Assembly: GCA_015709575.1 (NCBI GenBank)
Contig: CP054190.1
Coordinates: 496,001 to 560,000 of the forward strand
Length of the DNA stretch: 64,000 nt
Direction: 5' to 3'
Source of the DNA: Planctomycetia bacterium
GTDB lineage: Bacteria; Planctomycetota; Phycisphaerae; UBA1845; Fen-1342
The notes under the pieces were generated by a model. That model saw only the letters and a program-made list of their open reading frames with translations, ran no database searches and was not told where the DNA came from. A program made the position numbers and the translations under genes. Positions 1-8,370 of the stretch are shown here, piece after piece. Each line of letters begins with the position of its first letter. Position 1 is the stretch's first letter.

Positions 1-1185
1 GCCGGCCAGGATGCCCAGGCTCTCGAGCTTCTGCGAGCGCCGCAGCGCCTCCTCGAGCCGCTCGCGCTCCGACACGTCGCGCACCATCGCGGCGATGATG
101 TCGCTCTCGCCCGGCGCGCCGCGGATCAGCGTGAAAAACCACTCGCAGCGGATGTCGCTGCCGTCCGCCCGCAGGTTTCGCAGCAGTGCGAACCCGCCGG
201 CCTCGCCGTTGGTCAGCCGGGCGTGGATCTCCTCGAGCGCCCCGCGATCCGTCGGCGCCGTGAGCAGCTCGCGCACGTCGCGCCCGATGGCGGCGGCCGC
301 CACGTGTCCGAATATGGACGTGGCCGCGGCGTTCCATTCCTGCACGGCCCAGTCCGAGCGAAAGGCGACGTAGCCCAGCGGCATCCGCGCCACCAGCGCC
401 GCGAAGCGCTCGTTGGCCCGCATCAGGCTCTGCTCGCTGCGCAGCCGCTCGGTCGCGTCGCGCGCGAATCCCACCATCACGCGCCGCCCCTCATCCGGCA
501 GCAGGATCACGCTGGTCTCGAGCTGCAGCACGTGCCCGGCCTTGTGGCGATGTCCCGTGGGAACGTGATGATGCCCCGTCCGCAGTCGCGAGGCCGCCGT
601 CTGCGACGTGGAGGGAACTTCGACGTCGCGCAGCCGCATCTGCAACAATTCGGCCGAGCTGTAGCCCAGCATGCGGCAAAAGGCGTCGTTCACCTCCACG
701 AAGCGCCCGTCCGCCGATACCACGAAAAACCCGTCCATCGCGCTGCGCAGAATCGCCTCGTTCCGTCGCGACACCGAGTCCGCCGCCAGCGACGCGCGTT
801 TTTCCTCGGTCACGTCGCGCAGCCAGATCGCCGCCCGTCCCGGGTCATTCGCGATCGGCGTCACCTCGGCCGCGTACCAGCGATCCTGCAGCGTGAATCG
901 CACCGTCTGTAAGGTGCGCGAGTCGGCCGCCGCCTGCGCCGTCTGCCGCAGCGTCGCGGCCGCATCGTCCGGAAGCGTGCGGAGAATCTCGGCCGCATCC
1001 AGTCCGTCGGCCGCGGCGCGGCTCTCGATCACGCGCAGCTCGCGGTCCACCACGACCACGGCGCTCGGCAGCGCCACCGCCGCCAGCGACGGCGATTTCG
1101 TCTGCGCCGCCCGCGTCCGCCGCAGCAGCACCAGCAGCGCCCCCAGCACCGCCACGTTCACCAGCACGATCACCCAGTCCGTCAT
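1..1185 (-). CDS. PAS-domain sensor histidine kinase, 3' end cut off by window edge
   Basis: A membrane-anchored sensor kinase whose C-terminus lies outside the window. The ATG at 1185 gives 395 codons open to base 1. Residues 4-21 form one hydrophobic N-terminal segment. Three PAS-like stretches follow, at about 40-115, 140-250 and 257-380. The second contains GRFVEVNDAFCRMLGY and the third RMPLGYVAFRSDWAVQEWN. The last visible residues, RRSQKLESLGILAG, are the usual lead-in to a HisKA dimerisation helix, so the phospho-acceptor His should lie just beyond the edge. Its ATG overlaps the stop of the Ser/Thr kinase upstream (ATGA), implying translational coupling and a shared signalling pathway. 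The ligand cannot be deduced. Histidine kinase is the firm reading; whether it is a hybrid with a receiver cannot be seen. Confidence 0.85.
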   Translation of the reverse strand, partial: MTDWVIVLVNVAVLGALLVLLRRTRAAQTKSPSLAAVALPSAVVVVDRELRVIESRAAADGLDAAEILRTLPDDAAATLRQTAQAAADSRTLQTVRFTLQDRWYAAEVTPIANDPGRAAIWLRDVTEEKRASLAADSVSRRNEAILRSAMDGFFVVSADGRFVEVNDAFCRMLGYSSAELLQMRLRDVEVPSTSQTAASRLRTGHHHVPTGHRHKAGHVLQLETSVILLPDEGRRVMVGFARDATERLRSEQSLMRANERFAALVARMPLGYVAFRSDWAVQEWNAAATSIFGHVAAAAIGRDVRELLTAPTDRGALEEIHARLTNGEAGGFALLRNLRADGSDIRCEWFFTLIRGAPGESDIIAAMVRDVSERERLEEALRRSQKLESLGILAG

Positions 1186-3500
1186 GCCCGCCCCCCCTCG
1201 CTCCCCGCACGCGCCTGTGCGCGCGTTGCCGCGGCCTGCTGCCCGCGCCCCAGCGCGTCGAGCGCTTGCGCCTCCTGCTCCAGCGCGCTCCGCTGCATCC
1301 GCTCGTTGCCATGACGCTCGGCCAGCTCGCGGCGCATCTGCGCGCAGCGCAGTGCCTCAGGGGCGTCCCCGCATTGCAGGTTCAGGTCCGCAATGTATTC
1401 ATACACGCGCGCCAGCCCGTTCCAGAAGTCGGTGGTCGAGAGCATCACCAGCGCCGACGCCAGTTCCAGCCGCGCCGGCTCCGGCCGTCCGGCCAGCGCC
1501 GCCGTGCGCCCGATGTTCATGTGGCTGACCCCGACGTTGATGCGGTCGCCGGCCTCCTCGGCCAGCGCCAGCGCCCGGCGGAAGCAGTCGATCGCTTCGT
1601 CATGGCGCTGCTGCGACTGCAGAACCTGTCCCAGCCCCGTCGTCGGCCCGATCCGCCCGACCAGGGCGCCCAGCGATCGGTGCGCGTGCACGGCCCGCTC
1701 GAAGGCGCCGCGGGCCTCATCCAGCCGGCCGAGCTGGAACAGCGAGAATCCCAGATTGCTGTAGATGTTCGCCAGCTCCGATTTCAGACCGACCGATTCG
1801 GCGGTCTGCGCAGCGCGCAGGCAGTGCTCATGCGCCTGCGCGTACGCGCCGCGGTAATAGTGCATCACGCCGAGATTCGCACGCGCTTCGACCGCCTGCC
1901 GCACGTCGCCGCGCGCCTGCGCCAGCGACTCCTGCCGCCGGTGATACCGCTCGGCGTCATCGTAGCGGCCCAGCCGCGCGCACGCCGCGCCCGCGTATTG
2001 CAGCGGATCGGCGTAGTCCGGATCGAGCGCCAGCGCCGCCTCGGCCTGGTCCAGCGCCTCCGCCAATCGTCCGCGCTGATAGGCCTGCTTTCCGAGCGCA
2101 AAGTGCCGGTGCGCCTCCAGCGCCAGCGTCCGCGCAACGCCCGGCGCGCCGGCGTGTTCCGGCAGCCCCAGCAGCCGCACCGCGCACTCCAGCAATTGAT
2201 CGGTCAGCCCCGGCAGGTTGGTCAGGTGCCCGCAGACAGGCTCCGCCCGCGCAATCGCGCCATCGTCCGTTCGCGCGCTGTGCAGCTCCACCTCGATGAG
2301 GTCCGCGTCGCGTCGCACCCAGCCGCCCACCAGCACGTGTGCGCCGGAAAGCTCCGCCGCCCGGCGAAGCGCCGCGTCCGCGTCCGGCCCGCCCAGCCGC
2401 TCGGCCAGCTCCGTCACCATCTGCCCGTCCACGATGTGCGAGTCCGGAAACCGCGCCAGCGCCCGCCCGACCGCGTCCGACAGCGCCAGTCCGATCCAGG
2501 AGTCATCCCCATCGCCCGTGCCCTCTGACGCAAAACCCAGCATCGCGATTCCGCGTGCAGCCGCAGGCTCCGCGACCGCTCCGCCGCCGCCGGATTCGCG
2601 GGCACGCTCCACCCCGGCTCGCGCCAGCTCCGAGAGGACCGCGGCGGCCGACGCGGGTCGGCTGTCCGGGTCGGGAGCCAGCAGCCCCAGCACCAGTCGT
2701 CGCAGCCACTCCGGTGTGGACGAGTCGTTGTCCGGCCATTCGGGCGCCGCCCCGTGGCGACCGAGCAGCGAGCCGAGTGCCCCCAACGACGCGAACGGCG
2801 GCGCCCCGGTCAGCAGGTGCAGCATCGTCGCGCCCAGGCCGTAGAGGTCAGCCGCGGCGGACGGCGGCGTTCCCGGCGTGAAGCACTCCGGCGCGGCATA
2901 CTCATGCGTACCGGCGCAGCCCTCCGCGCCGCCGCTGTGCGGATCCAGCAGGGCGGCCACTCCGAGGTCTGTCAGTCGCACCCGCCCATCCCGCCCCAAC
3001 AGCAGGTTGGCCGGCTTCACGTCGCGATGCACCAGCCCGCGCTCGTGAATCGCCCGCAATCCGCGGGCCGCGTCGGCGAAATAGTGCAGTACATCGGGCA
3101 GGGGCGGACGGCCGCGCTCCAGAAGCGACAACAGATCCGGCCCGTCCACGAACTCGAGCACGAGATACCAGTAAGGCCCGGCACGGTCGCAATCGAGCAG
3201 CCGCACTACGTTTGGATCGCGAATGCGAAAGGCAGCCCGCGCCTCGGCCAGCCGCGCATCCGGACCATCCGCCTGGGCGGCCGGATCGCGCAGCAGCTTC
3301 ACCGCACATTCGAAGTTCAGCAGTTCGTGCCGCGCGCGACAGGTGTAGCCGTGTGCACCCGCCCCGAGTTGCGACAGCAGTCGATAACGTTCGCCGACGA
3401 CTCCGTCGGGAAAGAGCGCGCCGATCTCCGTCGTCGGTGGTGTCCAGGTCTCCACCGGGGCCGGCGGCGGGTGCGGACTAGCTGGCAGGGTGGCACTCAT
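1182..3500 (-). CDS. Ser/Thr protein kinase with FlgO/TolB-like and TPR regions
   Basis: A 772-residue Hanks-type kinase. Residues 38-295 hold the kinase fold: glycine loop GAGAHG (46-51), ATP-binding lysine in CAVK (68), catalytic loop HRDVKPAN (158-165), a DLG variant of the metal-binding DFG (178-180) and YAAPE (201-205). All catalytic residues are present, so it should be active. Residues about 315-435 (GIAMLGFASEG start) resemble the FlgO/TolB amino-terminal fold often placed after such kinases. Residues about 460-750 are tetratricopeptide repeats for protein binding. No transmembrane segment is seen, so it is probably cytoplasmic. A perfect TATAAT lies 8 bases before the ATG, with no Shine-Dalgarno, suggesting a leaderless message. 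It is the first gene of a two-gene unit with the PAS histidine kinase. Substrate unknown. Confidence 0.93.
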   Translation of the reverse strand: MSATLPASPHPPPAPVETWTPPTTEIGALFPDGVVGERYRLLSQLGAGAHGYTCRARHELLNFECAVKLLRDPAAQADGPDARLAEARAAFRIRDPNVVRLLDCDRAGPYWYLVLEFVDGPDLLSLLERGRPPLPDVLHYFADAARGLRAIHERGLVHRDVKPANLLLGRDGRVRLTDLGVAALLDPHSGGAEGCAGTHEYAAPECFTPGTPPSAAADLYGLGATMLHLLTGAPPFASLGALGSLLGRHGAAPEWPDNDSSTPEWLRRLVLGLLAPDPDSRPASAAAVLSELARAGVERARESGGGGAVAEPAAARGIAMLGFASEGTGDGDDSWIGLALSDAVGRALARFPDSHIVDGQMVTELAERLGGPDADAALRRAAELSGAHVLVGGWVRRDADLIEVELHSARTDDGAIARAEPVCGHLTNLPGLTDQLLECAVRLLGLPEHAGAPGVARTLALEAHRHFALGKQAYQRGRLAEALDQAEAALALDPDYADPLQYAGAACARLGRYDDAERYHRRQESLAQARGDVRQAVEARANLGVMHYYRGAYAQAHEHCLRAAQTAESVGLKSELANIYSNLGFSLFQLGRLDEARGAFERAVHAHRSLGALVGRIGPTTGLGQVLQSQQRHDEAIDCFRRALALAEEAGDRINVGVSHMNIGRTAALAGRPEPARLELASALVMLSTTDFWNGLARVYEYIADLNLQCGDAPEALRCAQMRRELAERHGNERMQRSALEQEAQALDALGRGQQAAATRAQARAGSEGGRA

Positions 3501-3508
3501 CGCGTCGA

Positions 3509-3514
3509 ATTATA
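3509..3514 (-). promoter_or_regulatory. -10 box of the kinase operon, leaderless spacing
   Basis: Reading the minus strand, TATAAT lies at 3514-3509 and the kinase ATG begins at 3500. Transcription should therefore start about at the A of the ATG. The region 17 bases upstream (TGAAAA) matches the -35 consensus only in part. No ribosome binding site can fit between the box and the start. Confidence 0.45.
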
Positions 3515-3575
3515 GTCGCTCAAACCACCCATTTTCACATCACTGGCCGCCCAAAAACAAAAATGGGAGACCTTT

Positions 3576-3611
3576 GTCGCCTATTGGCGCATTCTGTCAC
3601 CTATTGGCGCA
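3576..3611. repeat. Two 16-bp direct repeats, 20-bp period, upstream of kinase operon
   Basis: GTCGCCTATTGGCGCA (3576-3591) and GTCACCTATTGGCGCA (3596-3611) differ at one base and start exactly 20 bases apart, about two helical turns. Each contains the near-palindrome GCCTATTGGC. They lie about 75-110 bases upstream of the kinase start, in a 506-bp non-coding stretch (3501-4006) that is less GC-rich than its surroundings. A paired activator or repressor site is plausible but inferred. Confidence 0.5.
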
Positions 3612-3807
3612 GGAATTACCGGAATGTGCTTGACGCACGTCCCAGATTATTTGTAACGTTTCCGCTATCGAGTGAGTTTTATCGGCAGCGCGTCTATCAG
3701 ACCTTCAGTCCTGCGCGTGGCCGATATCGGATCGTCCGAAAACCTGAGGCAGTCGCGGTGGCCTGTGCGTTCGTGCCGGCCCTGCGGATTGCGAGCGGAG
3801 TTTGATC

Positions 3808-3906
3808 GTGGTTCACCTGCTGACTTTCGCGCTTCAGAGCATCGCCGACCTGTTCTCCAAGGCGGTGTTTGACACGGCGAAGGACTTCATCGACGTCATC
3901 ACGTGA
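3808..3906 (+). CDS. Possible 32-residue small protein
   Basis: A GTG at 3808 opens 32 codons (MVHLLTFALQSIADLFSKAV at the start) ending TGA at 3904-3906. GCGGAG sits seven to eight bases before the start, a reasonable Shine-Dalgarno. The product would be mostly one amphipathic helix rich in L, F, A and I with Asp/Lys on one face. It lies in the gap between the kinase operon and the PTPS-like gene and reads toward the latter's 3' end. No homologue is recognised and so short an ORF may be chance. Nothing else is seen in 3612-4006. Confidence 0.22.
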   Translation: MVHLLTFALQSIADLFSKAVFDTAKDFIDVIT

Positions 3907-4006
3907 TGTCGTCGGTTGCAGAGTGGTAGACCGCACGGACGCGATCACCCCCTTCCCCGCGAAGCCCTGACAAGCCTTTTCGCATTGCGCCTGCGCCGCG
4001 GTCGGC

Positions 4007-4822
4007 CTAATCGCGCGACTCGCCGGCGTAGTCCGCCCAGGTCTTGGGTGTCTCGTACACCCGCACATTGGCCAGCGTCGCCGGCGATAGCCGCCCGTCC
4101 AGCATTCCCCAGATCACGCGCGCGATATTTTCCACGCTGGGATTGACCGTCCGGAACTGCGCCGTGTCCTGGTTCAGGTGCGTGTGATCGAGTACGTCCA
4201 CCACCAGTTCGCGAACCAGGGTCTCCAGCCGCGGCAGGGGAATCAGCACCTGGGTCCGTGAATCGGGCCGGCCGCTGACGGTCACTTCCATGATGTAGTT
4301 GTGGCCGTGGCCGTTGGGGTTGTTGCACTTGCCGAAGGTGGCCCGGTTTTCCGCCTCCGACAGTTCCGGGCAATGTAGCCGGTGAGCGGCGGAAAACTCG
4401 AATTGCTGGGTCAGCGTGACCATTGCGGGGTTCTCCCGTGTGCGGGCGTAGCGCAGCGTCGGTGTTGGCAACAGCTCCAGACGAACGAGCGGAGCCTCCG
4501 GCGGCGCGTTGGCGGAAACCGCGCCCCAGACTTCCGTCAGCAGCCGCTCGGCCGGCATCCGCCATCCGAATCGTTGCAACTGCTCGGCCGCGTGGGGAAT
4601 GGCGTGCCGCCGCAGCAGTTCGTCAATCCGCTTGATGTTGCAGAGATAACCGGTGCGCGGATCGGGGGTTCCGACGACTGTGGCCCGCAGGATCAGGTAG
4701 GGAACCAGGCCGACGGCGCTGGGCCAGCCGCCCCACGAATTGCTGATCGGGCGGTCCAGGTCCACCCGTCCGGCCCAGTCGCGATCAACCGAGAATCGAA
4801 CTTCGCGCGTCAGCCTGATCAC
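4007..4822 (-). CDS. Tandem 6-pyruvoyl-tetrahydropterin synthase/QueD-like protein
   Basis: A 271-residue protein, twice the usual length for the PTPS/QueD family. Residues about 134-271 form a complete domain: FSAAHRL with a zinc-binding His, the Cys/His motif CNNPNGHGHNY, DHTHLN, and the C-terminal VRVYET glutamate. The N-terminal half (1-125) looks like a degenerate copy: VRFSVDRDW stands where the FSAAHRL strand would be, and the zinc histidines are missing. The family makes 6-carboxy- or 6-pyruvoyl-tetrahydropterin from dihydroneopterin triphosphate, for queuosine or pterin synthesis. The CNNPxGHGHNY form is closer to PTPS-type members, so the exact product is uncertain. It lies 49 bases downstream of the ferredoxin on the same strand. 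No other queuosine genes are nearby. Confidence 0.82.
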   Translation of the reverse strand: MIRLTREVRFSVDRDWAGRVDLDRPISNSWGGWPSAVGLVPYLILRATVVGTPDPRTGYLCNIKRIDELLRRHAIPHAAEQLQRFGWRMPAERLLTEVWGAVSANAPPEAPLVRLELLPTPTLRYARTRENPAMVTLTQQFEFSAAHRLHCPELSEAENRATFGKCNNPNGHGHNYIMEVTVSGRPDSRTQVLIPLPRLETLVRELVVDVLDHTHLNQDTAQFRTVNPSVENIARVIWGMLDGRLSPATLANVRVYETPKTWADYAGESRD

Positions 4823-4871
4823 GCGACGATTCTATCCGCCGCGGACGCCGCGCGACCGACCCCCCGCAAAG

Positions 4872-5234
4872 TCACTTCCCCGTTGGGCGGCGGTGCGGGC
4901 AATCCGGCGCGTTGATGCAGGTTTCGGGCAGCGCCAGCCGCTCCACCGGCCGGCCGCCGACCAGGTGCTCGCGCACGATCTCGGCCACGTCCTCCGCCCG
5001 GACAAATCCGTACCACACCTGCTCCGGGTACACGACCAGCGTCGGCCCGTGCTCGCATTGATCGAGACACCCGGCATGATTCGTGCGGACGCGGCCGCTC
5101 AACCCGGCCGCCCGCACCTCGGCCTTGAGCGCGTCGCGCACCGCGGCGCAGCCGCGCGCGGTGCAACTGCCGCGCGGATGTCCGTCGGGCCGCTCGTTGC
5201 CGCAAACAAAGACGTGTCGCTCAAACTTTGGCAT
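4872..5234 (-). CDS. Thioredoxin-like [2Fe-2S] ferredoxin
   Basis: A 120-residue protein of the thioredoxin-fold [2Fe-2S] ferredoxin family (NuoE C-domain/clostridial-type small ferredoxin). It starts MPKFERHVFVCGNERPDG. The four cluster cysteines fit C11 together with C24 or C29, plus CLDQC in HAGCLDQCEHGPTLVVYP. The start at 5234 was chosen because it places the first strand immediately at the N-terminus; an upstream open frame adds only Arg/Gly-rich sequence. It acts as a cytoplasmic electron carrier with unknown partner. A Cys-rich C-terminus (CINAPDCPHRRP) adds two more cysteines and a His that could bind metal. It is followed by the PTPS-like gene and is divergent from the large lipoprotein gene, sharing a 124-bp intergenic region. 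Confidence 0.85.
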   Translation of the reverse strand: MPKFERHVFVCGNERPDGHPRGSCTARGCAAVRDALKAEVRAAGLSGRVRTNHAGCLDQCEHGPTLVVYPEQVWYGFVRAEDVAEIVREHLVGGRPVERLALPETCINAPDCPHRRPTGK

Positions 5235-5358
5235 GGTCCGCCTCCGGGCATTCGCACGGTTCGCTCTCCGATCGCCGGGCCGCCCGGCGGCGGTCGCAAC
5301 AGGCCGGATCGAGGGTCCGTCGATAGTACAATGTCCGCGACTTTTCGGAGCGACCCCC

Positions 5359-8300
5359 ATGCGAAACGTTCGGATTCGACTGGCTGTCCTGCTGCTGCCG
5401 ATCCTGCTCATCCCGGCCGGCTGTGAATCCCCGCCGCGCTCGCAGCAACCGCCGGTGACGCACAAGGAAAAGCCGCGCCCGGCGCCCGAATCCCCGGCCG
5501 AGCCGCCCGCCGAGACTCCCCCGCCGCGCGTGACCGAGGCGCCGCCCGCGGCGCGCCCGCTGTACACGCTGGGCGAATCGGAGTTTGGAGACTACATCGG
5601 CCGGCTCGCGGAGCGCGAGAGCGACCCGCGGAAGCGCGTCGTCGAGATCGCCCGCGCATCGCTCGGACAACCCTACGACATCTACTTGCTCGGAGAGTTC
5701 CCCTTTGAGCTGTACGACCCCGATCCGATCTACAACCTGGCCCGCAGCGACTGCCTGACCTTCGTCGAGCATGCCTACGCCGCCGCGCTCTCGACTGACT
5801 TCATGACCTACCTGCGGGCCTTGCAGCGCATCCGTTACAAGGACGGCGTGATCGGCATGCTCACCCGCAACCATTTCACGGAAGCGGATTGGAACCCGAA
5901 TAATGCGTACCTGCTGACCGACGTCACCACCACGCTCGCCCCCGAGGCCGAGCCGGCCCACGTCCCGCTGACCCAGGTCACGCGCCGCGCCGCCTTCTTC
6001 GCGAAGTTCCGCATCGGCCAGGACATCCCCGACCAGGAACTGACCGACACCTACATCCCGTCGGCCAACGTGCCGCGCATCAGCGATGCGCTGCGCGAGG
6101 CGGACATGATTCAGATCGTCCGCGGCACGGAGGCGTCGCAATGGGTGGGGCACACCGGCTTCTTCGTTCGCGGCCCGGATGGATCGGCCAATTTCCTCCA
6201 TTCCGCCAGCCCGCAGGTGCGCGAGCAGCCGCTGACGGACTACCTGGCGAAGGACGCCCGCAGCGTCGGCATCAAGGTGCTGCGGTTGAAGGATGATCCC
6301 GTCGCGGCGATGGCGACGGCGCTGCGCGAAGCGACCTCCGCGACGCCGATCGATGAGGAGACGCTGGCCGGAGCGCTGTGCGACGCGCGGCGCGTGCTGA
6401 TGAAGCCGGCGATGGAGTCGCTGCGGGTGGATCACACCCGCCGCTGCAAGGCGGATTGGAGGGCGGCCATGAGCGTGCAGTCGCTGCGGCTGGAGGTCGA
6501 CACGCCCGTCGAGCCGGCGTTGCAGGCGGTGATCGAGCGCATCGACGCGGAGGTCGCGACGGAGCTGGGAATTCCCGACGAGAAGCGCGCCATCGGCGTG
6601 CTGGACCTGCAGACCGGGGCGTTTGCGGCGGTGCGGCCGGACGCGATCTTCTACGGCGCCAGCGTGCCGAAGATCAGCATCGCGCACGCCATGCTGGAGC
6701 GCTTCGGGCATCAATTCATGGAGTACGACCAGCTCCTGTTCGACAAGATGGGACGGATGCTCAAGCGCTCCGACAACGCCATCGCCGCCGAGTTCAGCCA
6801 GGGCGTCACGCTCGAATACATCATGGACCTGCAGTGCGGCGACAAGTACCGCTTCTATGACAAGGACCACGGCGGCCTGTGGACCGGCAAGCACTACGGC
6901 GTCGACGCGCCGCGCGTCGGCGACCCCGTCGGCGGGCATTCGCACGCCGTCACCGTCCGCCAGTGCCTGCGCTTTTACCTGCTGATGGAGCAGGGCAAGC
7001 TGGTCAACGCCCGCCTCAGCGCCACGCTGCAAGCGCTCTTCGCGTCGCCGATGCTGGCGTTTCACAACCACAACTTCGTCGCCGGGCTGCGCGGCCGAAA
7101 CGCCACGCTGATCCGCAAGAGCGGCACCTGGGAGGACTGGCACCTCGACACCGCCCGGGTGCGCCACAACGGTCGGACGTACCTGGTCGCCGGCGCGACG
7201 CACCACCCCCGTGGCGAGGACTATCTCGCGAAGGTGGCCGCCCGCATCGACGAGCACCTCTGCGTCCCCGATGACAAGCCCTGGCCCTACAGCCACGACC
7301 TCTACGTCCACGCGCTGGAGTCGGTCGAATCCGGTCTGCCGGTCAGGCGCCACATTCCTCCCGCCGGAGACATGACGGTCCGCCCCGCCGCGGGCGAGCA
7401 GCACTACACACTCGCCGCGATCCAGCCCGAATCCCCCTTCAACGAGGCGCTGGTCTCATGGAACGTCACCGCGCCGCAAGACGTGGGTTATGTGATCGAG
7501 TTCCGCGTCGGCCGCTTCGAGGAAAATCTCTGGTCGCCCTGGCTGCGCCTCGCCACGGTCGGCGCGCCGCTGCCGTCCGGCAATCCTGAGACGAGCTTCT
7601 CGCTGCGCGAGGGCGAAAACCCGCTCGGCGCGGGGCGCATCGACGTCGACTACTTCCGCTCCGACGACCAGTTCTCCGGCTACCAGGTCCGCATCCGCGC
7701 CGCGACTCAGAACGCGACGCCCGCGCTGGTGAAGCTCGACCGCGTCACCGTCTGCCTCAGCGACATGAGCGGCATCCCGCGCTCCTTCGCACCGCGCGTG
7801 ACCGACGCAGGCAATGACGCAAAGCCGGCGCCGGAGGCCGTCCGCCGACTGCCCGTGCCCTTCCGCAGCCAGCGCGTCGAGCGCAAGGAGCTGGCCGGCC
7901 GCGTGTGCAGCCCGACCTCGCTGGCGATGGTGATGGAATATCGCGGAGTAAATCACCCCACGCAGGCCGTGTGCGAGCGGGCCTTTGATCGCGCCAATGA
8001 CATCTACGGCAACTGGCCGCTGAACGTGCAGGCCGCCTTCGAGTTCGGCGTGCCGGGTATCCTGACGCGCTTCTCGAACTGGGCCGACGTGGAGCGCTGC
8101 ATCATCGCCGGCCAGCCGCTGATCATCTCGGTGCGCTCGGCCGAGCCGGGCGCGCTGCGCGGCGCCCCGTATCGTCAGACCGACGGACATTTGCTTGTTC
8201 TGTGCGGTTTTGACGCGGACGGGCGCGTCCTGGTGAATGATCCCGCCGCTCCGGACGCGGCCGCGGGCCAACTCGCCTATCACCGCGACGACCTCGAGCG

Positions 8301-8370
8301 GGCGTGGATGCGCGCGACGGGCGGCGTGGCGTACGTGCTGCTGGAGCCGCCGCAGCAGGGCGCGCCATAG
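5359..8370 (+). CDS. Three-domain cell-wall lipoprotein: DUF1460, class A beta-lactamase-like, C39-like
   Basis: A 1003-residue lipoprotein. The start at ATG 5359 has GGAG eight bases upstream and opens a type II signal peptide ending LLIPAGC (lipid Cys22). A Pro-rich linker follows. Residues about 68-310 match the DUF1460/NlpC-P60-like amidase family: Cys132 in SDCLTFVEHAYAAAL and His265 in VGHTGFFV. Residues about 380-690 carry class A beta-lactamase/DD-peptidase motifs: SVPK (435-438), SDN (471-473) and KSG (587-589). Residues about 700-825 look like a beta-sandwich of unknown family. Residues about 830-1000 are a C39-like papain fold with Cys in GRVCSPTSLAMVM and His in TDGHLLVLCGFD. All three active sites look intact. 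Peptidoglycan or cross-link hydrolysis at the envelope is inferred. A TACAAT at 5327 could be its -10 box. Confidence 0.85.
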   Translation: MRNVRIRLAVLLLPILLIPAGCESPPRSQQPPVTHKEKPRPAPESPAEPPAETPPPRVTEAPPAARPLYTLGESEFGDYIGRLAERESDPRKRVVEIARASLGQPYDIYLLGEFPFELYDPDPIYNLARSDCLTFVEHAYAAALSTDFMTYLRALQRIRYKDGVIGMLTRNHFTEADWNPNNAYLLTDVTTTLAPEAEPAHVPLTQVTRRAAFFAKFRIGQDIPDQELTDTYIPSANVPRISDALREADMIQIVRGTEASQWVGHTGFFVRGPDGSANFLHSASPQVREQPLTDYLAKDARSVGIKVLRLKDDPVAAMATALREATSATPIDEETLAGALCDARRVLMKPAMESLRVDHTRRCKADWRAAMSVQSLRLEVDTPVEPALQAVIERIDAEVATELGIPDEKRAIGVLDLQTGAFAAVRPDAIFYGASVPKISIAHAMLERFGHQFMEYDQLLFDKMGRMLKRSDNAIAAEFSQGVTLEYIMDLQCGDKYRFYDKDHGGLWTGKHYGVDAPRVGDPVGGHSHAVTVRQCLRFYLLMEQGKLVNARLSATLQALFASPMLAFHNHNFVAGLRGRNATLIRKSGTWEDWHLDTARVRHNGRTYLVAGATHHPRGEDYLAKVAARIDEHLCVPDDKPWPYSHDLYVHALESVESGLPVRRHIPPAGDMTVRPAAGEQHYTLAAIQPESPFNEALVSWNVTAPQDVGYVIEFRVGRFEENLWSPWLRLATVGAPLPSGNPETSFSLREGENPLGAGRIDVDYFRSDDQFSGYQVRIRAATQNATPALVKLDRVTVCLSDMSGIPRSFAPRVTDAGNDAKPAPEAVRRLPVPFRSQRVERKELAGRVCSPTSLAMVMEYRGVNHPTQAVCERAFDRANDIYGNWPLNVQAAFEFGVPGILTRFSNWADVERCIIAGQPLIISVRSAEPGALRGAPYRQTDGHLLVLCGFDADGRVLVNDPAAPDAAAGQLAYHRDDLERAWMRATGGVAYVLLEPPQQGAP

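Noticed and set aside
5221-7404. Long minus-strand open frame opposite the three-domain lipoprotein
   Set aside because: It mirrors a well-supported gene and gives low-complexity Arg/Val/Gly sequence; the long frame is a result of high GC content.
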